From the NCBI RefSeq assembly GCF_006715055.1, contig NZ_VFMN01000001.1, forward strand, positions 186,001-250,000: a stretch of 64,000 nucleotides of DNA. The letters are read 5' to 3'. The position numbers and the translations under genes are program-made. Source of the DNA: Lapillicoccus jejuensis (GTDB lineage Bacteria > Actinomycetota > Actinomycetes > Actinomycetales > Dermatophilaceae). The notes under the pieces are model-generated. The model did no database searches and was not told the DNA's origin. It worked only from the letters and a program-made list of their open reading frames with translations. Below are positions 43,112-52,934 of this stretch, in pieces; the first letter of the stretch is position 1, and each line of letters begins with the position of its first letter.

Positions 43112-44068
43112 TCAGCGGTGCTCGCGCGGCGCCATGACGACGTTGGTGCCGGCGAGCTTGTCGTGCAGGGCCTGGTTCTTCTCGTCCCAGAGCGGCCACA
43201 GGTAGTCGAGCAGACCGACGATGCCGGTGAGGTAGCTGATGAGCGGGACGACCTGGATGAGGTTGAGCACCCCCGGCAGCGCGATCCGGCGCAGCACGGT
43301 GACGGGGTCGAGCCGGCCCGGCCGGTCCCGGCGCCGCACCCGCATGCCGAGCAGCAGCTTGGCCGGCGTCGCGCCCTTCCACAGCAGGAACGCGCCCTGG
43401 TAGACGACGAACACCGCCAGCTGGATGAGGACGATGGGCACGATCGCCCCCTGCACCTGCTCGATGAAGGTGGTCGGGTCCGGGGCGGTCGACCCGGCCT
43501 CCCCGGCCCGGAAGGCCTGGTCGAAGTACGACAGGTACGCGTCGGTGACCTGACGCAGCCACGGCAGCGCGAGCAGCGAACCGACGATCGAGGTGATGAC
43601 GCTGTCGATGAGGTACGCGCCGAGCCGGCGACCCCAGCCCGCGAGGACCGCGCCGTCCGGGGTCGTCTTGACGCCGACGCCGACGTACCCCTGACCCGCC
43701 GGACCCTGGTACGGCGCGCCGTAGCCGTACGGCGGCGGTGCGGAGGGCGGGTAGCCGTAGCCCTGCTGACCCGGCTGGCCCGGCTGGCCCTGCTGGCCGT
43801 AGGGGTTCTGCTGGCCGTACGGGTTCTGCTGCCCGTACGGGTTCTGCTGGCCCGGCTGCCCGTACGGCGCCTGCGGGGCGCCGTACGTCGGCTGCTGCGG
43901 CTGCTGCGGCTGCTGCGACGCGGCCGGCGGCTGCGCGTGACCGATGGTCGACCGCTCGGCCGTCGGCGACTTCTTGGGCTGCCGGTGGTCCGTCCACAGG
44001 ATGCCGTCGAAGTAGCGCAGCTGGGACGCGTCGTCGGGGTCGTCGTACCAGCCCGCACGTTGGCTCAT
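43112..44068 (-). CDS. RDD-family membrane protein with DUF2510 and YGQQNP repeats
   Basis: A 318-residue protein. Residues 5-26 (GWYDDPDDASQLRYFDGILW) are a DUF2510 module; about 45-130 is Gln/Pro/Gly/Tyr low complexity including three perfect NPYGQQ units; the C-terminal half is an RDD membrane domain (LGAYLIDSVITSIVGSLLAL, WKGATPAKLLLGMRVRRRD, VVPLISYLTGIVGLLDYLWPL). RDD proteins are thought to be Na+/H+ exchangers or scaffolds. Leaderless ATG: TATGCT 7 nt before. Converges on fahA with an 18-bp gap. Confidence 0.85.
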   Translation of the reverse strand: MSQRAGWYDDPDDASQLRYFDGILWTDHRQPKKSPTAERSTIGHAQPPAASQQPQQPQQPTYGAPQAPYGQPGQQNPYGQQNPYGQQNPYGQQGQPGQPGQQGYGYPPSAPPPYGYGAPYQGPAGQGYVGVGVKTTPDGAVLAGWGRRLGAYLIDSVITSIVGSLLALPWLRQVTDAYLSYFDQAFRAGEAGSTAPDPTTFIEQVQGAIVPIVLIQLAVFVVYQGAFLLWKGATPAKLLLGMRVRRRDRPGRLDPVTVLRRIALPGVLNLIQVVPLISYLTGIVGLLDYLWPLWDEKNQALHDKLAGTNVVMAPREHR

Positions 44069-44169
44069 GCCTCGAAGCATAGGTGGCGCGGCCGGGCGCG
44101 ACCGCGGAGGCAGGATCCGGCCGGGCGCGGTGACGTGCGGAACCCCCCACCCGGCCCTACCGTGCGGGG

Positions 44170-45696
44170 ATGACCACGACCTCCCGGCGCACGGGCGCCC
44201 TGCGGACCAAACCGGTCGAGCTCATCCTGGAGCAGCAAGCCGACGAGGCCGAGTTCGCCCAGGAGAACGGCGGCTCCCTCAGGAAGAACCTCACCTCCCG
44301 GGACCTCATGGGCTTCGGGATCGGCATCGTCATCGGCACCGGCATCTTCACCCTCACCGGCGTCGAGGCCAAGAACCACGCGGGTCCCGGTGTCGTCGTC
44401 TCCTTCGCGATCGCCGGCGTCGTCAGCCTCCTCGCGGCCCTGTGCTACGCCGAGATGGCCTCGACCGTCCCGACCGCGGGCAGCGCCTACACCTACGCCT
44501 ACGCCACCCTCGGCGAGGTCGTCGCCTGGATCATCGGGTGGGACCTCATCCTCGAGTTCGCCCTGGGGGCAGCGGTGGTCGCGCGCGGCTGGTCGTCGTA
44601 CCTGGCGAACCTGCTCAACCTGCCCCGCGAGCTGTTCACCGAGGACGCACCGGTCAACGTCGGCGCCATCCTCATCACCGTCGTGCTCGGCATCGTCGCC
44701 CTCGTCGGGGTCAAGGAGTCGGCGCGGGTCACCAACGCCCTCGTCGTCATCAAGGTCGCCGTCTGCCTCTTCGTCGTCGTCGCCGGCCTCTTCTTCGTCA
44801 AGGCGGCCAACCTCACCCCGTTCGTCCCGCCGGCCCAGCCGGTCACGTCGGGGACGAGCGGCCTGACCCAGCCGCTGAGCCAGGCGCTCTTCGGCATCCA
44901 GCCCACCGCGTTCGGCTTCGCCGGCGTCCTCACCGCGGCCGCGGTCGTCTTCTTCGCGTACACCGGCTTCGAGGCCGTGGCGAACATGGGCGAGGAGACC
45001 CGCAACCCCAAGAAGGACCTGCCGCTCGGCCTGCTCGGCACCCTCGGCATCTGCACCGTGCTCTACATCGGGGTCAGCTTCGTCGTCACCGGCATGCAGC
45101 AGTACTCCCAGATCGACGAGGGCGCCCCGATCGCGGGCGCGTTCAAGAGCGTCGGGCTCGGCTGGGCCAGCGCGCTGATCTCCATCGCCGCCGTCTGCGG
45201 GCTGACCTCGGTCATCCTCGTCGACATCGTCGCCATGGGCCGGATCGGCTTCGCCATGGGCCGCGACCACCTGCTGCCCCCGAGCGTCGCCGCCATCCAC
45301 CCGAAGTGGGGCACGCCGTGGAAGATCACCCTCGCCACGATCGTCCTCGTCGCCCTGCTCGGCGCGTTCGTCCCGCTCAGCGCGCTCGCCGACATGGTGA
45401 GCATCGGCACGCTCTTCGCGTTCGTCGTCGTCTCGCTCGCCGTGCCGATCATGCGGCGGCGCCGCCCCGAGATGGAGCGGCCCTTCAAGGTGCCCTTCTC
45501 CCCCGTCATCCCGGTGCTGTCGGCGCTGGCCTGCCTCTACCTCATGACCAACCTCAGCCTCGAGACGTGGCTGCGGTTCGTCGTGTGGATGGCGCTCGGC
45601 TTCCTCATCTACTTCGGCTACGGCCGCAGGAACGCCAGCGTCGCGACCTGGGACGACCACCACGGGACGCAGGACGCGCGTCCCGCGGACGCCTGA
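44170..45696 (+). CDS. APC-superfamily amino acid permease
   Basis: A 508-residue transporter with about 12 helices. The core MGFGIGIVIGTGIFTLTGVEAK, the helix-6-like AAAVVFFAYTGFEAVANMGEETRNPKKDLP and the loop MGRIGFAMGRDHLLPPSVAAIHPKWGTP are classic for cationic amino acid/APC permeases. No substrate can be read, but the location between fahA and hpd makes an aromatic amino acid a reasonable guess. Leaderless ATG: TACCGT (44158-44163) 6 nt before. Ends at a 31-bp palindromic terminator. Confidence 0.9.
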   Translation: MTTTSRRTGALRTKPVELILEQQADEAEFAQENGGSLRKNLTSRDLMGFGIGIVIGTGIFTLTGVEAKNHAGPGVVVSFAIAGVVSLLAALCYAEMASTVPTAGSAYTYAYATLGEVVAWIIGWDLILEFALGAAVVARGWSSYLANLLNLPRELFTEDAPVNVGAILITVVLGIVALVGVKESARVTNALVVIKVAVCLFVVVAGLFFVKAANLTPFVPPAQPVTSGTSGLTQPLSQALFGIQPTAFGFAGVLTAAAVVFFAYTGFEAVANMGEETRNPKKDLPLGLLGTLGICTVLYIGVSFVVTGMQQYSQIDEGAPIAGAFKSVGLGWASALISIAAVCGLTSVILVDIVAMGRIGFAMGRDHLLPPSVAAIHPKWGTPWKITLATIVLVALLGAFVPLSALADMVSIGTLFAFVVVSLAVPIMRRRRPEMERPFKVPFSPVIPVLSALACLYLMTNLSLETWLRFVVWMALGFLIYFGYGRRNASVATWDDHHGTQDARPADA

Positions 45697-45730
45697 CCGG
45701 GAAGCCGCTTCCCTCGCAAGGACCGACGAA

Positions 45731-45761
45731 GGGCGCCGTACGGGGACCCCGTACGGCGCCC
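45731..45761. terminator. bidirectional 31-bp palindromic terminator
   Basis: GGGCGCCGTACGGGG-A-CCCCGTACGGCGCCC: 15-bp perfect arms around a single base, between convergent permease and hpd genes. Both arms contain the recurrent CGTACG octamer. Confidence 0.8.
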
Positions 45762-45777
45762 TCCGGCGTGCTGTCGC

Positions 45778-47043
<1,266 letters not shown>

Positions 47044-47096
47044 TCAGCCTGCGCACCCTGTCCCCCACAAGGGGGCCGAGGCTGCACAATGTGTCC

Positions 47097-47576
47097 ATGC
47101 CCACCGTCGACGCCCTCGACGCCCGTCTGCTCCAGCTGCTCGCCGCCGAGCCCGACGTCGGCGTGCTCGGCGCGTCGCGCCGGCTCGGCGTCGCCCGCGG
47201 CACCGTCCAGTCGCGGCTCGACCGGCTCGTCGCGCGCGGGGTCATCGCCTCGTTCGCGCCCCGGCTCGACGCGGCCGCCCTCGGGTACCCCGTGACCGCC
47301 TTCTGCACCCTCGAGATCCGCCAGGGCGGCCGCGGTCACGGGCCCGTCGTCGAGCACCTGCTCGCCATCCCCGAGGTCCTCGAGGCGCACACCATCACCG
47401 GCACCGGTGACCTGCTCATCCGGGTCGTCGCCCGCGACAACGCCGACCTGCAGCGGGTCATCGACCTCGTCGTCGACGAGCGGCACGTCGTCCGGGCGGC
47501 CACTGCGATCTCGCTGTCGGAGCTCATCGGGCTGCGCCACCTGCCCCTGGTGGACGCCGCTCGACAACAGCAGTAG
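47097..47576 (+). CDS. Lrp/AsnC family regulator, divergent to hpd
   Basis: A 159-residue Lrp-type regulator: N-terminal HTH (LDARLLQLLAAEPDVGVLGASRRLGVARGTVQSRLDRLVARGVI) and C-terminal RAM ligand domain (TITGTGDLLIRVVARDNADLQRVIDLV). Divergent placement with a 107-bp shared region suggests it regulates hpd and possibly hmgA/fahA in response to tyrosine or an intermediate; inferred. Leaderless ATG: CACAAT (47085-47090) ends 6 nt before. Confidence 0.9.
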   Translation: MPTVDALDARLLQLLAAEPDVGVLGASRRLGVARGTVQSRLDRLVARGVIASFAPRLDAAALGYPVTAFCTLEIRQGGRGHGPVVEHLLAIPEVLEAHTITGTGDLLIRVVARDNADLQRVIDLVVDERHVVRAATAISLSELIGLRHLPLVDAARQQQ

Positions 47577-47595
47577 TTCTAGTTAAAGTAGAACT
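47575..47595. promoter_or_regulatory. GntR operator overlapping the promoter of its own gene
   Basis: AGTTCTA-GTTAAAG-TAGAACT: perfect 7-bp dyad with 7-bp centre, ending immediately before the ATG of the GntR gene and covering its -10 (TAAAGT, 47584-47589). A/T content here is much higher than the surroundings. Implies negative autoregulation. Confidence 0.75.
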
Positions 47596-47949
47596 ATGTT
47601 GTTCCGGGTCGACCCGACCTCCGCGCAGCCGCTCTTCGAGCAGGTCGCCGGGTCCGTGCGTCGCGCGCTGCACGAGGGCGAGCTGGGGGCCGGCGACCGG
47701 CTGCCCCCCGCCCGCGAGGTCGCCGGGTCGCTGCAGGTGAACCTGCACACCGTCCTGCGCGCCTACCAGCAGCTGCGCGACGAGGGTCTGGTCGACCTGC
47801 GACGCGGCCGCGGGGCGGTGGTGACCGGCGCCGACCCGGCCGCCCACGCCGCCGTACGGCGCGCCGCCCGCACCCTCGTCGAGGCCGCCCGCACCGCCGG
47901 GCTCCAGGTCGACGAGGTCCACCACATCGTCTCGCAGGAGTGGTCATGA
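47596..47949 (+). CDS. GntR-family (YtrA-like) transcriptional regulator
   Basis: A 117-residue short GntR protein: wHTH with PLFEQVAGSVRRALHEGELGAGDRLPPAREVAGSLQVNLHTVLRAYQQLRDEGLVDLRRGRG and a small C-terminal dimer tail, as in the YtrA subfamily that controls membrane-stress transport operons. Leaderless ATG at 47596 inside its own operator. Its TGA overlaps the next ATG (ATGA), so the membrane protein downstream is coupled and presumably its target operon. Confidence 0.9.
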   Translation: MLFRVDPTSAQPLFEQVAGSVRRALHEGELGAGDRLPPAREVAGSLQVNLHTVLRAYQQLRDEGLVDLRRGRGAVVTGADPAAHAAVRRAARTLVEAARTAGLQVDEVHHIVSQEWS

Positions 47950-48926
47950 GCAGTGTCCCCACCGGCCCGTCGACGCCCGCCGCCCCGGGCTACGGGCGCT
48001 TCCTCGCCACCGTGGGCGGCGCCGTCGGTCTCGTCCTCGCCGTCGGGTTGATCGTCGTCGCCACCCGCTGGTCCTCCATCCCCGAGGTGGTCGCCAGCCA
48101 CTGGGGCCGGGACGGCGTCGACGGCACCTCGAGCCGGGGCGCCCACCTGCGGCTCCTGACCGGCCTCACCGTCGGGCTGCCGCTCGGGCTGGCGCTGCTC
48201 GCCCGTGCGGTCCCGGCCGACGGGCGCCGGCTGCTCGCGGCGGTCTGCGGCGCCGTGGTCGTGCTGGTCGCCGCCGTCGGCTTCGGGGGCCTGGCCCAGC
48301 AGGCCGGTCTCACCGACCCCCGCCGGGCCCCGGACCCGTGGCCGTTGCTGGTCGGCGGTCTCCTGCTCGGGCTCGTCGTCGGCGCGGTGCTGTGGCGGCT
48401 CAACCCACCGGCGGAGACGCGGCGCCGGCCCGGCACCCCACCGCCCGCCGACGCCCCGCGCCTGCCCGACGGGGGTGAGGGCCGGCTCGCCTGGGTCGGG
48501 CACGCCTCGCCGAGCCCGGCGGTCAGCGCCGTCGTCGGCGGCGCGCTGTTCGTCGTCGCCGCGGTCGTCGGGCTGCTCAACCCCTGGGGCGCGCTCGTCC
48601 CCGTCGTCGTCGGGCTCGGTCTGCTCGTGGCCCTGCACGCGACGGTCACCGTCGACGAGCGCGGGCTGCGGGTCGCGTCCGGCTTCAGCACCTGGCTGCA
48701 CGTCCCGCTCGACCAGGTCACCGGCGCGGACACGACCACCCTGTCGCCGCTGAAGGAGTTCGGCGGCTACGGGCTGCGCTACGGCACGGGCAAGCGCGGC
48801 TACGTCGTCTCGGCCGGCGAGGCCCTCGTCGTCCACCAGGCCGACGGGACGACGACGTACGTCACGACGGTCCACGCCGACCGCGCCGCCGCGACCCTCA
48901 ACACCCTCCTCGCCCGCCTCCCCTGA
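47946..48926 (+). CDS. DUF1648-like multi-helix membrane protein
   Basis: A 326-residue protein with about seven hydrophobic helices and a C-terminal soluble beta part (ATVTVDERGLRVASGFSTWLHVPLDQVTGADTTTLSPLKEFGGYGLRY), resembling DUF1648/SdpI-region plus a bacterial PH-like domain. The N-terminal WSSIPEVVASHWGRDG is the DUF1648 hallmark. Cotranscribed with the GntR regulator through an ATGA overlap. Function unknown; SdpI-like relatives confer protection against membrane toxins. Confidence 0.8.
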   Translation: MSSVPTGPSTPAAPGYGRFLATVGGAVGLVLAVGLIVVATRWSSIPEVVASHWGRDGVDGTSSRGAHLRLLTGLTVGLPLGLALLARAVPADGRRLLAAVCGAVVVLVAAVGFGGLAQQAGLTDPRRAPDPWPLLVGGLLLGLVVGAVLWRLNPPAETRRRPGTPPPADAPRLPDGGEGRLAWVGHASPSPAVSAVVGGALFVVAAVVGLLNPWGALVPVVVGLGLLVALHATVTVDERGLRVASGFSTWLHVPLDQVTGADTTTLSPLKEFGGYGLRYGTGKRGYVVSAGEALVVHQADGTTTYVTTVHADRAAATLNTLLARLP

Positions 48927-48935
48927 CCTGCGAGA

Positions 48936-49018
48936 ACCCCACGTGTTGCTACTTCTCGACGCGCGAGCGGGGTGCCCGGGCACCCAGTCGGGCGTCGAGA
49001 AGTAGCAACACGTGGGGT
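48936..49018. repeat. long inverted repeat with 27-bp perfect arms
   Basis: Left arm 48936-48962 begins ACCCCACGTGTTGCTACTTC; right arm 48992-49018 is its exact complement. The 29-nt centre contains the perfect palindrome GGGTGCCCGGGCACCC (48970-48985). Lies between convergent genes, ending 5 nt before the helicase stop. Could act as bidirectional terminator, but the arm length and internal second palindrome are unusual for one. Confidence 0.9.
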
Positions 49019-49023
49019 GTCGG

Positions 49024-50775
49024 TCAGCGGCGGCCGACGAGCCACCTGCGGATCGTGTCGATCCGCGCGGCGACCTGCTCGCTCGAGGCGGCCTCGAGGG
49101 TCGGGCCGCCGCAGGAGCGCCGCAGGTCGGTGTGCACGACCGCGTGCGGGACGGTCTTCTTGCGCGCGTAGGCGGCGACGAGCCCGTTGAGCTCCTTGCG
49201 CTGGGCGGCGAGGGCGCGGTGCGCCGACACCGGCGTCTCCCCCACCCGCTTCGGCCCGGACGACTGCTGCTGCTGGCGCTCGCGCAGCAGCGTCGCGACC
49301 TGGTCGGGCTCGAGCAGCCCCGGCAGCCCGAGGTAGTCCTGCTCCTCGACCGACCCGGACTCGGCGTGCAGGCCGAACTGCTGCGCGTCGAAGAGGACGT
49401 GGTCGAAGTGGGCGTCGGAGCCGAGGGCCTCGAAGGTCGTCTCCTCCTCGCCCGGCTCGTCCTGCTCCCGATTCGCCTCGGCGAGCAGACCCTCCTCCGG
49501 CCCGTACGGCGACTCCTCCGCCGTCGCGGCGAGGGGCTTGCTCAGCACGTGGTCGCGCTGCTCCTCCAGCCGCGCGGCGTGGTCGAGGACGACCGGCACG
49601 CTGGGCAGGAACACCGACGCGGTCTCCCCGCGGCGTCGGGCCCGCACGAAGCGGCCCACGGCCTGCGCGAAGTACAGCGGGGTCGACGTCGACGTCGCGT
49701 AGACCCCGACGCACAGCCGCGGCACGTCGACGCCCTCGGAGACCATCCGGACCGCGACCATCCACCGCGACGTGCTCTGGGCGAACTCCTCGATGCGCTC
49801 CGAGGAGCCGGCGTCGTCGGACAGCACGACGGTCGGCCGCTCACCGGTGAGGCTCGCGAGGATGCCGGCGTACGCCCGCGCCTGGGTCTGGTTCGAGGCG
49901 ATGACGAGCCCGCCGGCGTCCTCGACGTGCCGGCGCACCTCGGTGAGCCGGGTGTTCGCGGCGGCGAGGACCGAGGGGACCCACTCGCCGGCCGGGTCGA
50001 GCGCGGTGCGCCACGCGTGGGCGGTGAGGTCCTTGGTCAGCGGCTCCCCGAGCCGCGCCTCGAGCTCGTCGCCGGCCCGGGTGCGCCAGCGCATGTTGCC
50101 GCCGTAGGCGAGGAAGATGACCGGTCGCACGACGCCGTCGCGCAGCGCCTCGGCGTAGCCGTAGGAGTAGTCGGAGGCGGAGATGAGCGCCCCGGCGGTG
50201 TCGTACTCGTAGCGCACGAACGGGATCGGCGAGGTGTCGCTGCGGAAGGGGGTCCCGGTCAGGGCCAGGCGCCGGGTCGCCGGCTCGTAGGCCTCGCGGA
50301 TCGCGTCGCCCCAGGACTTGGCGTCGCCGCCGTGGTGGATCTCGTCGAGGATGACCAGGGTGCGCCGGGTCGTCGTCAGCTGCCGGTGCAGCCCCGGCCG
50401 GGCGGCGACCTGCGCGTAGGTGAGGGCCAGTCCCTGGTAGTCCTCCGAGGTGCGCCCGGCCGAGTTGCTGAACTTCGGGTCCAGGTGCAGCCCGACCCGC
50501 GCGGCGGCGTCGGCCCACTGGGTCTTGAGGTGCTCGGTGGGGGCGACGACGGTCACCCGGTCGACCACCCTGCGCCCGATGAGCTCGGTCGCCACCCGCA
50601 GCGCGAACGTCGTCTTGCCCGCCCCCGGGGTCGCGACCGCGAGGAAGTCGCGCGGGTGCTCGGTGAGGTAGCGCTCCAGCGCCGCGGCCTGCCACGCGCG
50701 CAGCGCGCCCGCCGTCCCCCACGCCGCCCGCTCCGGGAAGGCCGGGGACAGGTGCGAGGCGGCTGACGTGCTCAT
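49024..50775 (-). CDS. superfamily 2 DEAD/DEAH-type helicase
   Basis: A 583-residue two-domain SF2 ATPase: LRAWQAAALERYL (Q-motif like), ATPGAGKTTFALRVA (Walker A), VILDEIHHGGDAKSW (DEIH), LALTGTPFRSD (motif III), then C-terminal ARRMVSEGVDVPRLCVGVYATSTSTPLYFAQAVGRFVR (motifs V-VI). This domain set is common for DNA repair or restriction-like helicases of actinobacteria. The C-terminal 150 residues are a helical extension with no clear domain. ATG at 50775; function in DNA or RNA metabolism is not resolved. Confidence 0.85.
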   Translation of the reverse strand: MSTSAASHLSPAFPERAAWGTAGALRAWQAAALERYLTEHPRDFLAVATPGAGKTTFALRVATELIGRRVVDRVTVVAPTEHLKTQWADAAARVGLHLDPKFSNSAGRTSEDYQGLALTYAQVAARPGLHRQLTTTRRTLVILDEIHHGGDAKSWGDAIREAYEPATRRLALTGTPFRSDTSPIPFVRYEYDTAGALISASDYSYGYAEALRDGVVRPVIFLAYGGNMRWRTRAGDELEARLGEPLTKDLTAHAWRTALDPAGEWVPSVLAAANTRLTEVRRHVEDAGGLVIASNQTQARAYAGILASLTGERPTVVLSDDAGSSERIEEFAQSTSRWMVAVRMVSEGVDVPRLCVGVYATSTSTPLYFAQAVGRFVRARRRGETASVFLPSVPVVLDHAARLEEQRDHVLSKPLAATAEESPYGPEEGLLAEANREQDEPGEEETTFEALGSDAHFDHVLFDAQQFGLHAESGSVEEQDYLGLPGLLEPDQVATLLRERQQQQSSGPKRVGETPVSAHRALAAQRKELNGLVAAYARKKTVPHAVVHTDLRRSCGGPTLEAASSEQVAARIDTIRRWLVGRR

Positions 50776-50989
50776 AGGGCCACGAGCCTAACCCGCCCGG
50801 CGGGCGCTCCCGGACAGGGACACGGCCCGCGGAGCGTCCGTTCTGTCCGGTACGGCGTGTCGCCACCGGCGTGTCGTCGTCCGCCCGATCCCCTTGTCGG
50901 AGAGCACGATTCGCCTACCACACGCCGTACGGCGCCGCGAACCCGCAGGTCAGCGGCGTGCCGCCGCCCATGACGTCCCGAGGCGCCGG

Positions 50990-51439
50990 TCAGGTCAGCC
51001 CGGACGGCCACCGCCGGGCCCCCGGACCCTGGGCGGCGAGGGCGTCGTCGGCGTTCCACGCGGGGCAGCTCGTCGTCGACAGGCAGCCGCAGCCGATGCA
51101 CTGCCCGGTGGCGTCGCGCAGCGCGACGAGGGCCTCGATGCGGGCGTCGAGCGCCGGCCGCCAGGACGCCGTGAGCCGGCCCCAGTCCCGCCGGGTGGGC
51201 ACCCGGCCCTCCGGCAGGCTCGCCAGGTGCTCCCGGATCTCGGCGAGCGAGAAGCCCACCCGCTGGGCCGCCCGGACGTAGGCCAGCCGCCGCAGCACGT
51301 GCCGCGGGAAGCGGCGCTGCCCGCCGGCCGTCCGGGTCGCGGAGACGAGGCCCACCGCCTCGTAGTGCCGCAGCGCGGGCACGGTGAGCCCGGCCCGGCG
51401 GGCCACCTCGCCGACCGGCAGCAGGTCGTGGGACTCCAC
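50990..51439 (-). CDS. soxR: redox-sensing regulator SoxR (MerR family)
   Basis: A 149-residue MerR-type activator. N-terminal HTH LPVGEVARRAGLTVPALRHYEAVGLV, dimer helix, and the diagnostic [2Fe-2S] ligands Cys114, Cys117, Cys119 and Cys125 in GQCIGCGCLSTTSC. It senses redox-active compounds through oxidation of the cluster. GTG 51439 is leaderless (TAGCGT 6 nt before). The divergent MFS gene has a perfect MerR-type promoter and is the obvious target. The 214-bp gap 50776-50989 behind it shows only weak dyads. Confidence 0.95.
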   Translation of the reverse strand: MESHDLLPVGEVARRAGLTVPALRHYEAVGLVSATRTAGGQRRFPRHVLRRLAYVRAAQRVGFSLAEIREHLASLPEGRVPTRRDWGRLTASWRPALDARIEALVALRDATGQCIGCGCLSTTSCPAWNADDALAAQGPGARRWPSGLT

Positions 51440-51457
51440 GCGCCCACGCTAGCGGGC

Positions 51458-51488
51458 TTGATCTCCAGTGCGCTGGAGGTTCTTCGAT
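51458..51488 (+). promoter_or_regulatory. SoxR-controlled promoter of the MFS transporter
   Basis: -35 TTGATC (51458-51463), dyad CTCCAG-TGCG-CTGGAG (51463-51478), -10 TTCGAT (51483-51488). The 19-bp spacer is the hallmark of MerR-family activated promoters, in which the regulator unwinds over-long spacing. Confidence 0.88.
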
Positions 51489-51494
51489 GGCAGC

Positions 51495-52928
51495 ATGAGG
51501 CCGACCCCGACCAGCAGGACGCAGACCGAGACCGTGAGCGACTCCCCGACCGACACCCGACGCGCCCCGGGCCTGCTCGACCGCGCCCACCTGCCCTTCG
51601 TCGTCGCCACCCTCGGCCTGGTCACCCTCGGCGCCTTCGAGAACCGCGCCACCGCCACCGTGCTGCCGGTCGCCGCCCGCGAGCTGCACGGCCTCACCCT
51701 CTTCGGGGCGGCGACGGCGGCGCCGCTGGCCAGCTACCTCGTCGCGACGACGGTGGCCGGCCTGTGGGCCGACCGCCGCGGCGCGGTCCCCCCGCTGCGC
51801 CTGGGCCTGGTGACGTTCGGTCTGGCCCAGGCGGCCACCGGGTTCGCGCCGAGCATGGCCGTCGTCGCGGTCGGCCGGCTCGTCTCGGGGGTCGCCGAGG
51901 GGATGCTCGACGTCTCGCTCACCGTCCTCGTCGCCGCCGCCCTGCCCGAGCGGCTGCGCCCACGGATGTTCGCCGCCATCTCGACGGCGTGGATCCTGCC
52001 CTCGGTGGTCGGGCCCGGTCTCGCCGGCGCCGTCGCCACCGCGGCCGGCTGGCGCTGGGTGTTCCTGCTCTCGCTGCTCCTGCTCGGGCCCGCGGTCCTC
52101 GCGCTGCGCCCGAGCCTGCGCGCGGCCCGCGACCTGCCCGGCCCGCTCGGCGCCGGCGGCGCGGCCGGCCCCGTCGTGCGCGGCGCCGTCGTCGCGGCGC
52201 TCGCGCTCACCGCCCTCACCGCGCTGACCCCGCTCGCGGGGCGGCCCGGCGCGACGCCGTACGCCGTCGTGCTGCTCGTCCTCGCCGCGGCCGTCACGCT
52301 CGTGGCCGTGCACCCCACCCTGCCCACGGGGACGTTCGCGCTCGCGCCGGGCGTCCCGGCCCTCGTCGCGCAGAGCGCGCTGCTGGCCGCCGCGTTCGGT
52401 CTCGCCGGCACGTACATCCCGCTCATGCTGACGACCGTGCGCGACGTCGGCCCCGGGCTGGCGGGGGCCAGCCTCAGCGTCACCGGGGCGTTCTGGTCGC
52501 TGGGGTCGTGGCTGCAGAGCCTGCCCGCCGCCCAGGAGCGCACGACGCCGGTGCAGCGGGTGCGGCTCGGCTTCCTGCTCATCGCGGTCGGGGCGGTCGG
52601 GCCGCTGCTGCTGGCCGTCACCGGGGTCCCGCTGTGGGCCGGGCTCGCGCTGTGGGCGGTGGCCGGGACGGGCATCGGGATCTGCTCGCCGACGCTGGCG
52701 ACGACGACGCTCGCCCTCGTGCCCGAGGACGGCCGCGGCCGGGTGACGGCCGCGCGCTCGATCGCCTCGGCCGTCGGCCAGGGCGTCGTCCTCGGTGGGG
52801 CGGGCGCGCTCGTGGCCGCGCACGCCGACGACCTCGGCGGGGGCGACTTCGGGCTCGTCGCCGCGGTCGCCGTCGCGCTCGCCGCCGTCGGGGCGCTGAC
52901 CGCCGGGCGGGTGCGCCCGCCCGGCTGA
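51495..52928 (+). CDS. MFS multidrug transporter, SoxR target
   Basis: A 477-residue major-facilitator protein with about 12-14 helices: FVVATLGLVTLGAFENRATATVLPV, loop LWADRRGAVPPLRLGL, WRWVFLLSLLLLGPAVLALRPSLR. Redox-cycling drug efflux is the expected role, since SoxR in actinobacteria commonly controls pumps for pigmented antibiotics and quinones. ATG 51495 is 6 nt past the -10, so leaderless. An N-terminal 25-residue hydrophilic stretch precedes the first helix. Confidence 0.9.
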   Translation: MRPTPTSRTQTETVSDSPTDTRRAPGLLDRAHLPFVVATLGLVTLGAFENRATATVLPVAARELHGLTLFGAATAAPLASYLVATTVAGLWADRRGAVPPLRLGLVTFGLAQAATGFAPSMAVVAVGRLVSGVAEGMLDVSLTVLVAAALPERLRPRMFAAISTAWILPSVVGPGLAGAVATAAGWRWVFLLSLLLLGPAVLALRPSLRAARDLPGPLGAGGAAGPVVRGAVVAALALTALTALTPLAGRPGATPYAVVLLVLAAAVTLVAVHPTLPTGTFALAPGVPALVAQSALLAAAFGLAGTYIPLMLTTVRDVGPGLAGASLSVTGAFWSLGSWLQSLPAAQERTTPVQRVRLGFLLIAVGAVGPLLLAVTGVPLWAGLALWAVAGTGIGICSPTLATTTLALVPEDGRGRVTAARSIASAVGQGVVLGGAGALVAAHADDLGGGDFGLVAAVAVALAAVGALTAGRVRPPG

Positions 52929-52934
52929 GCGGTC

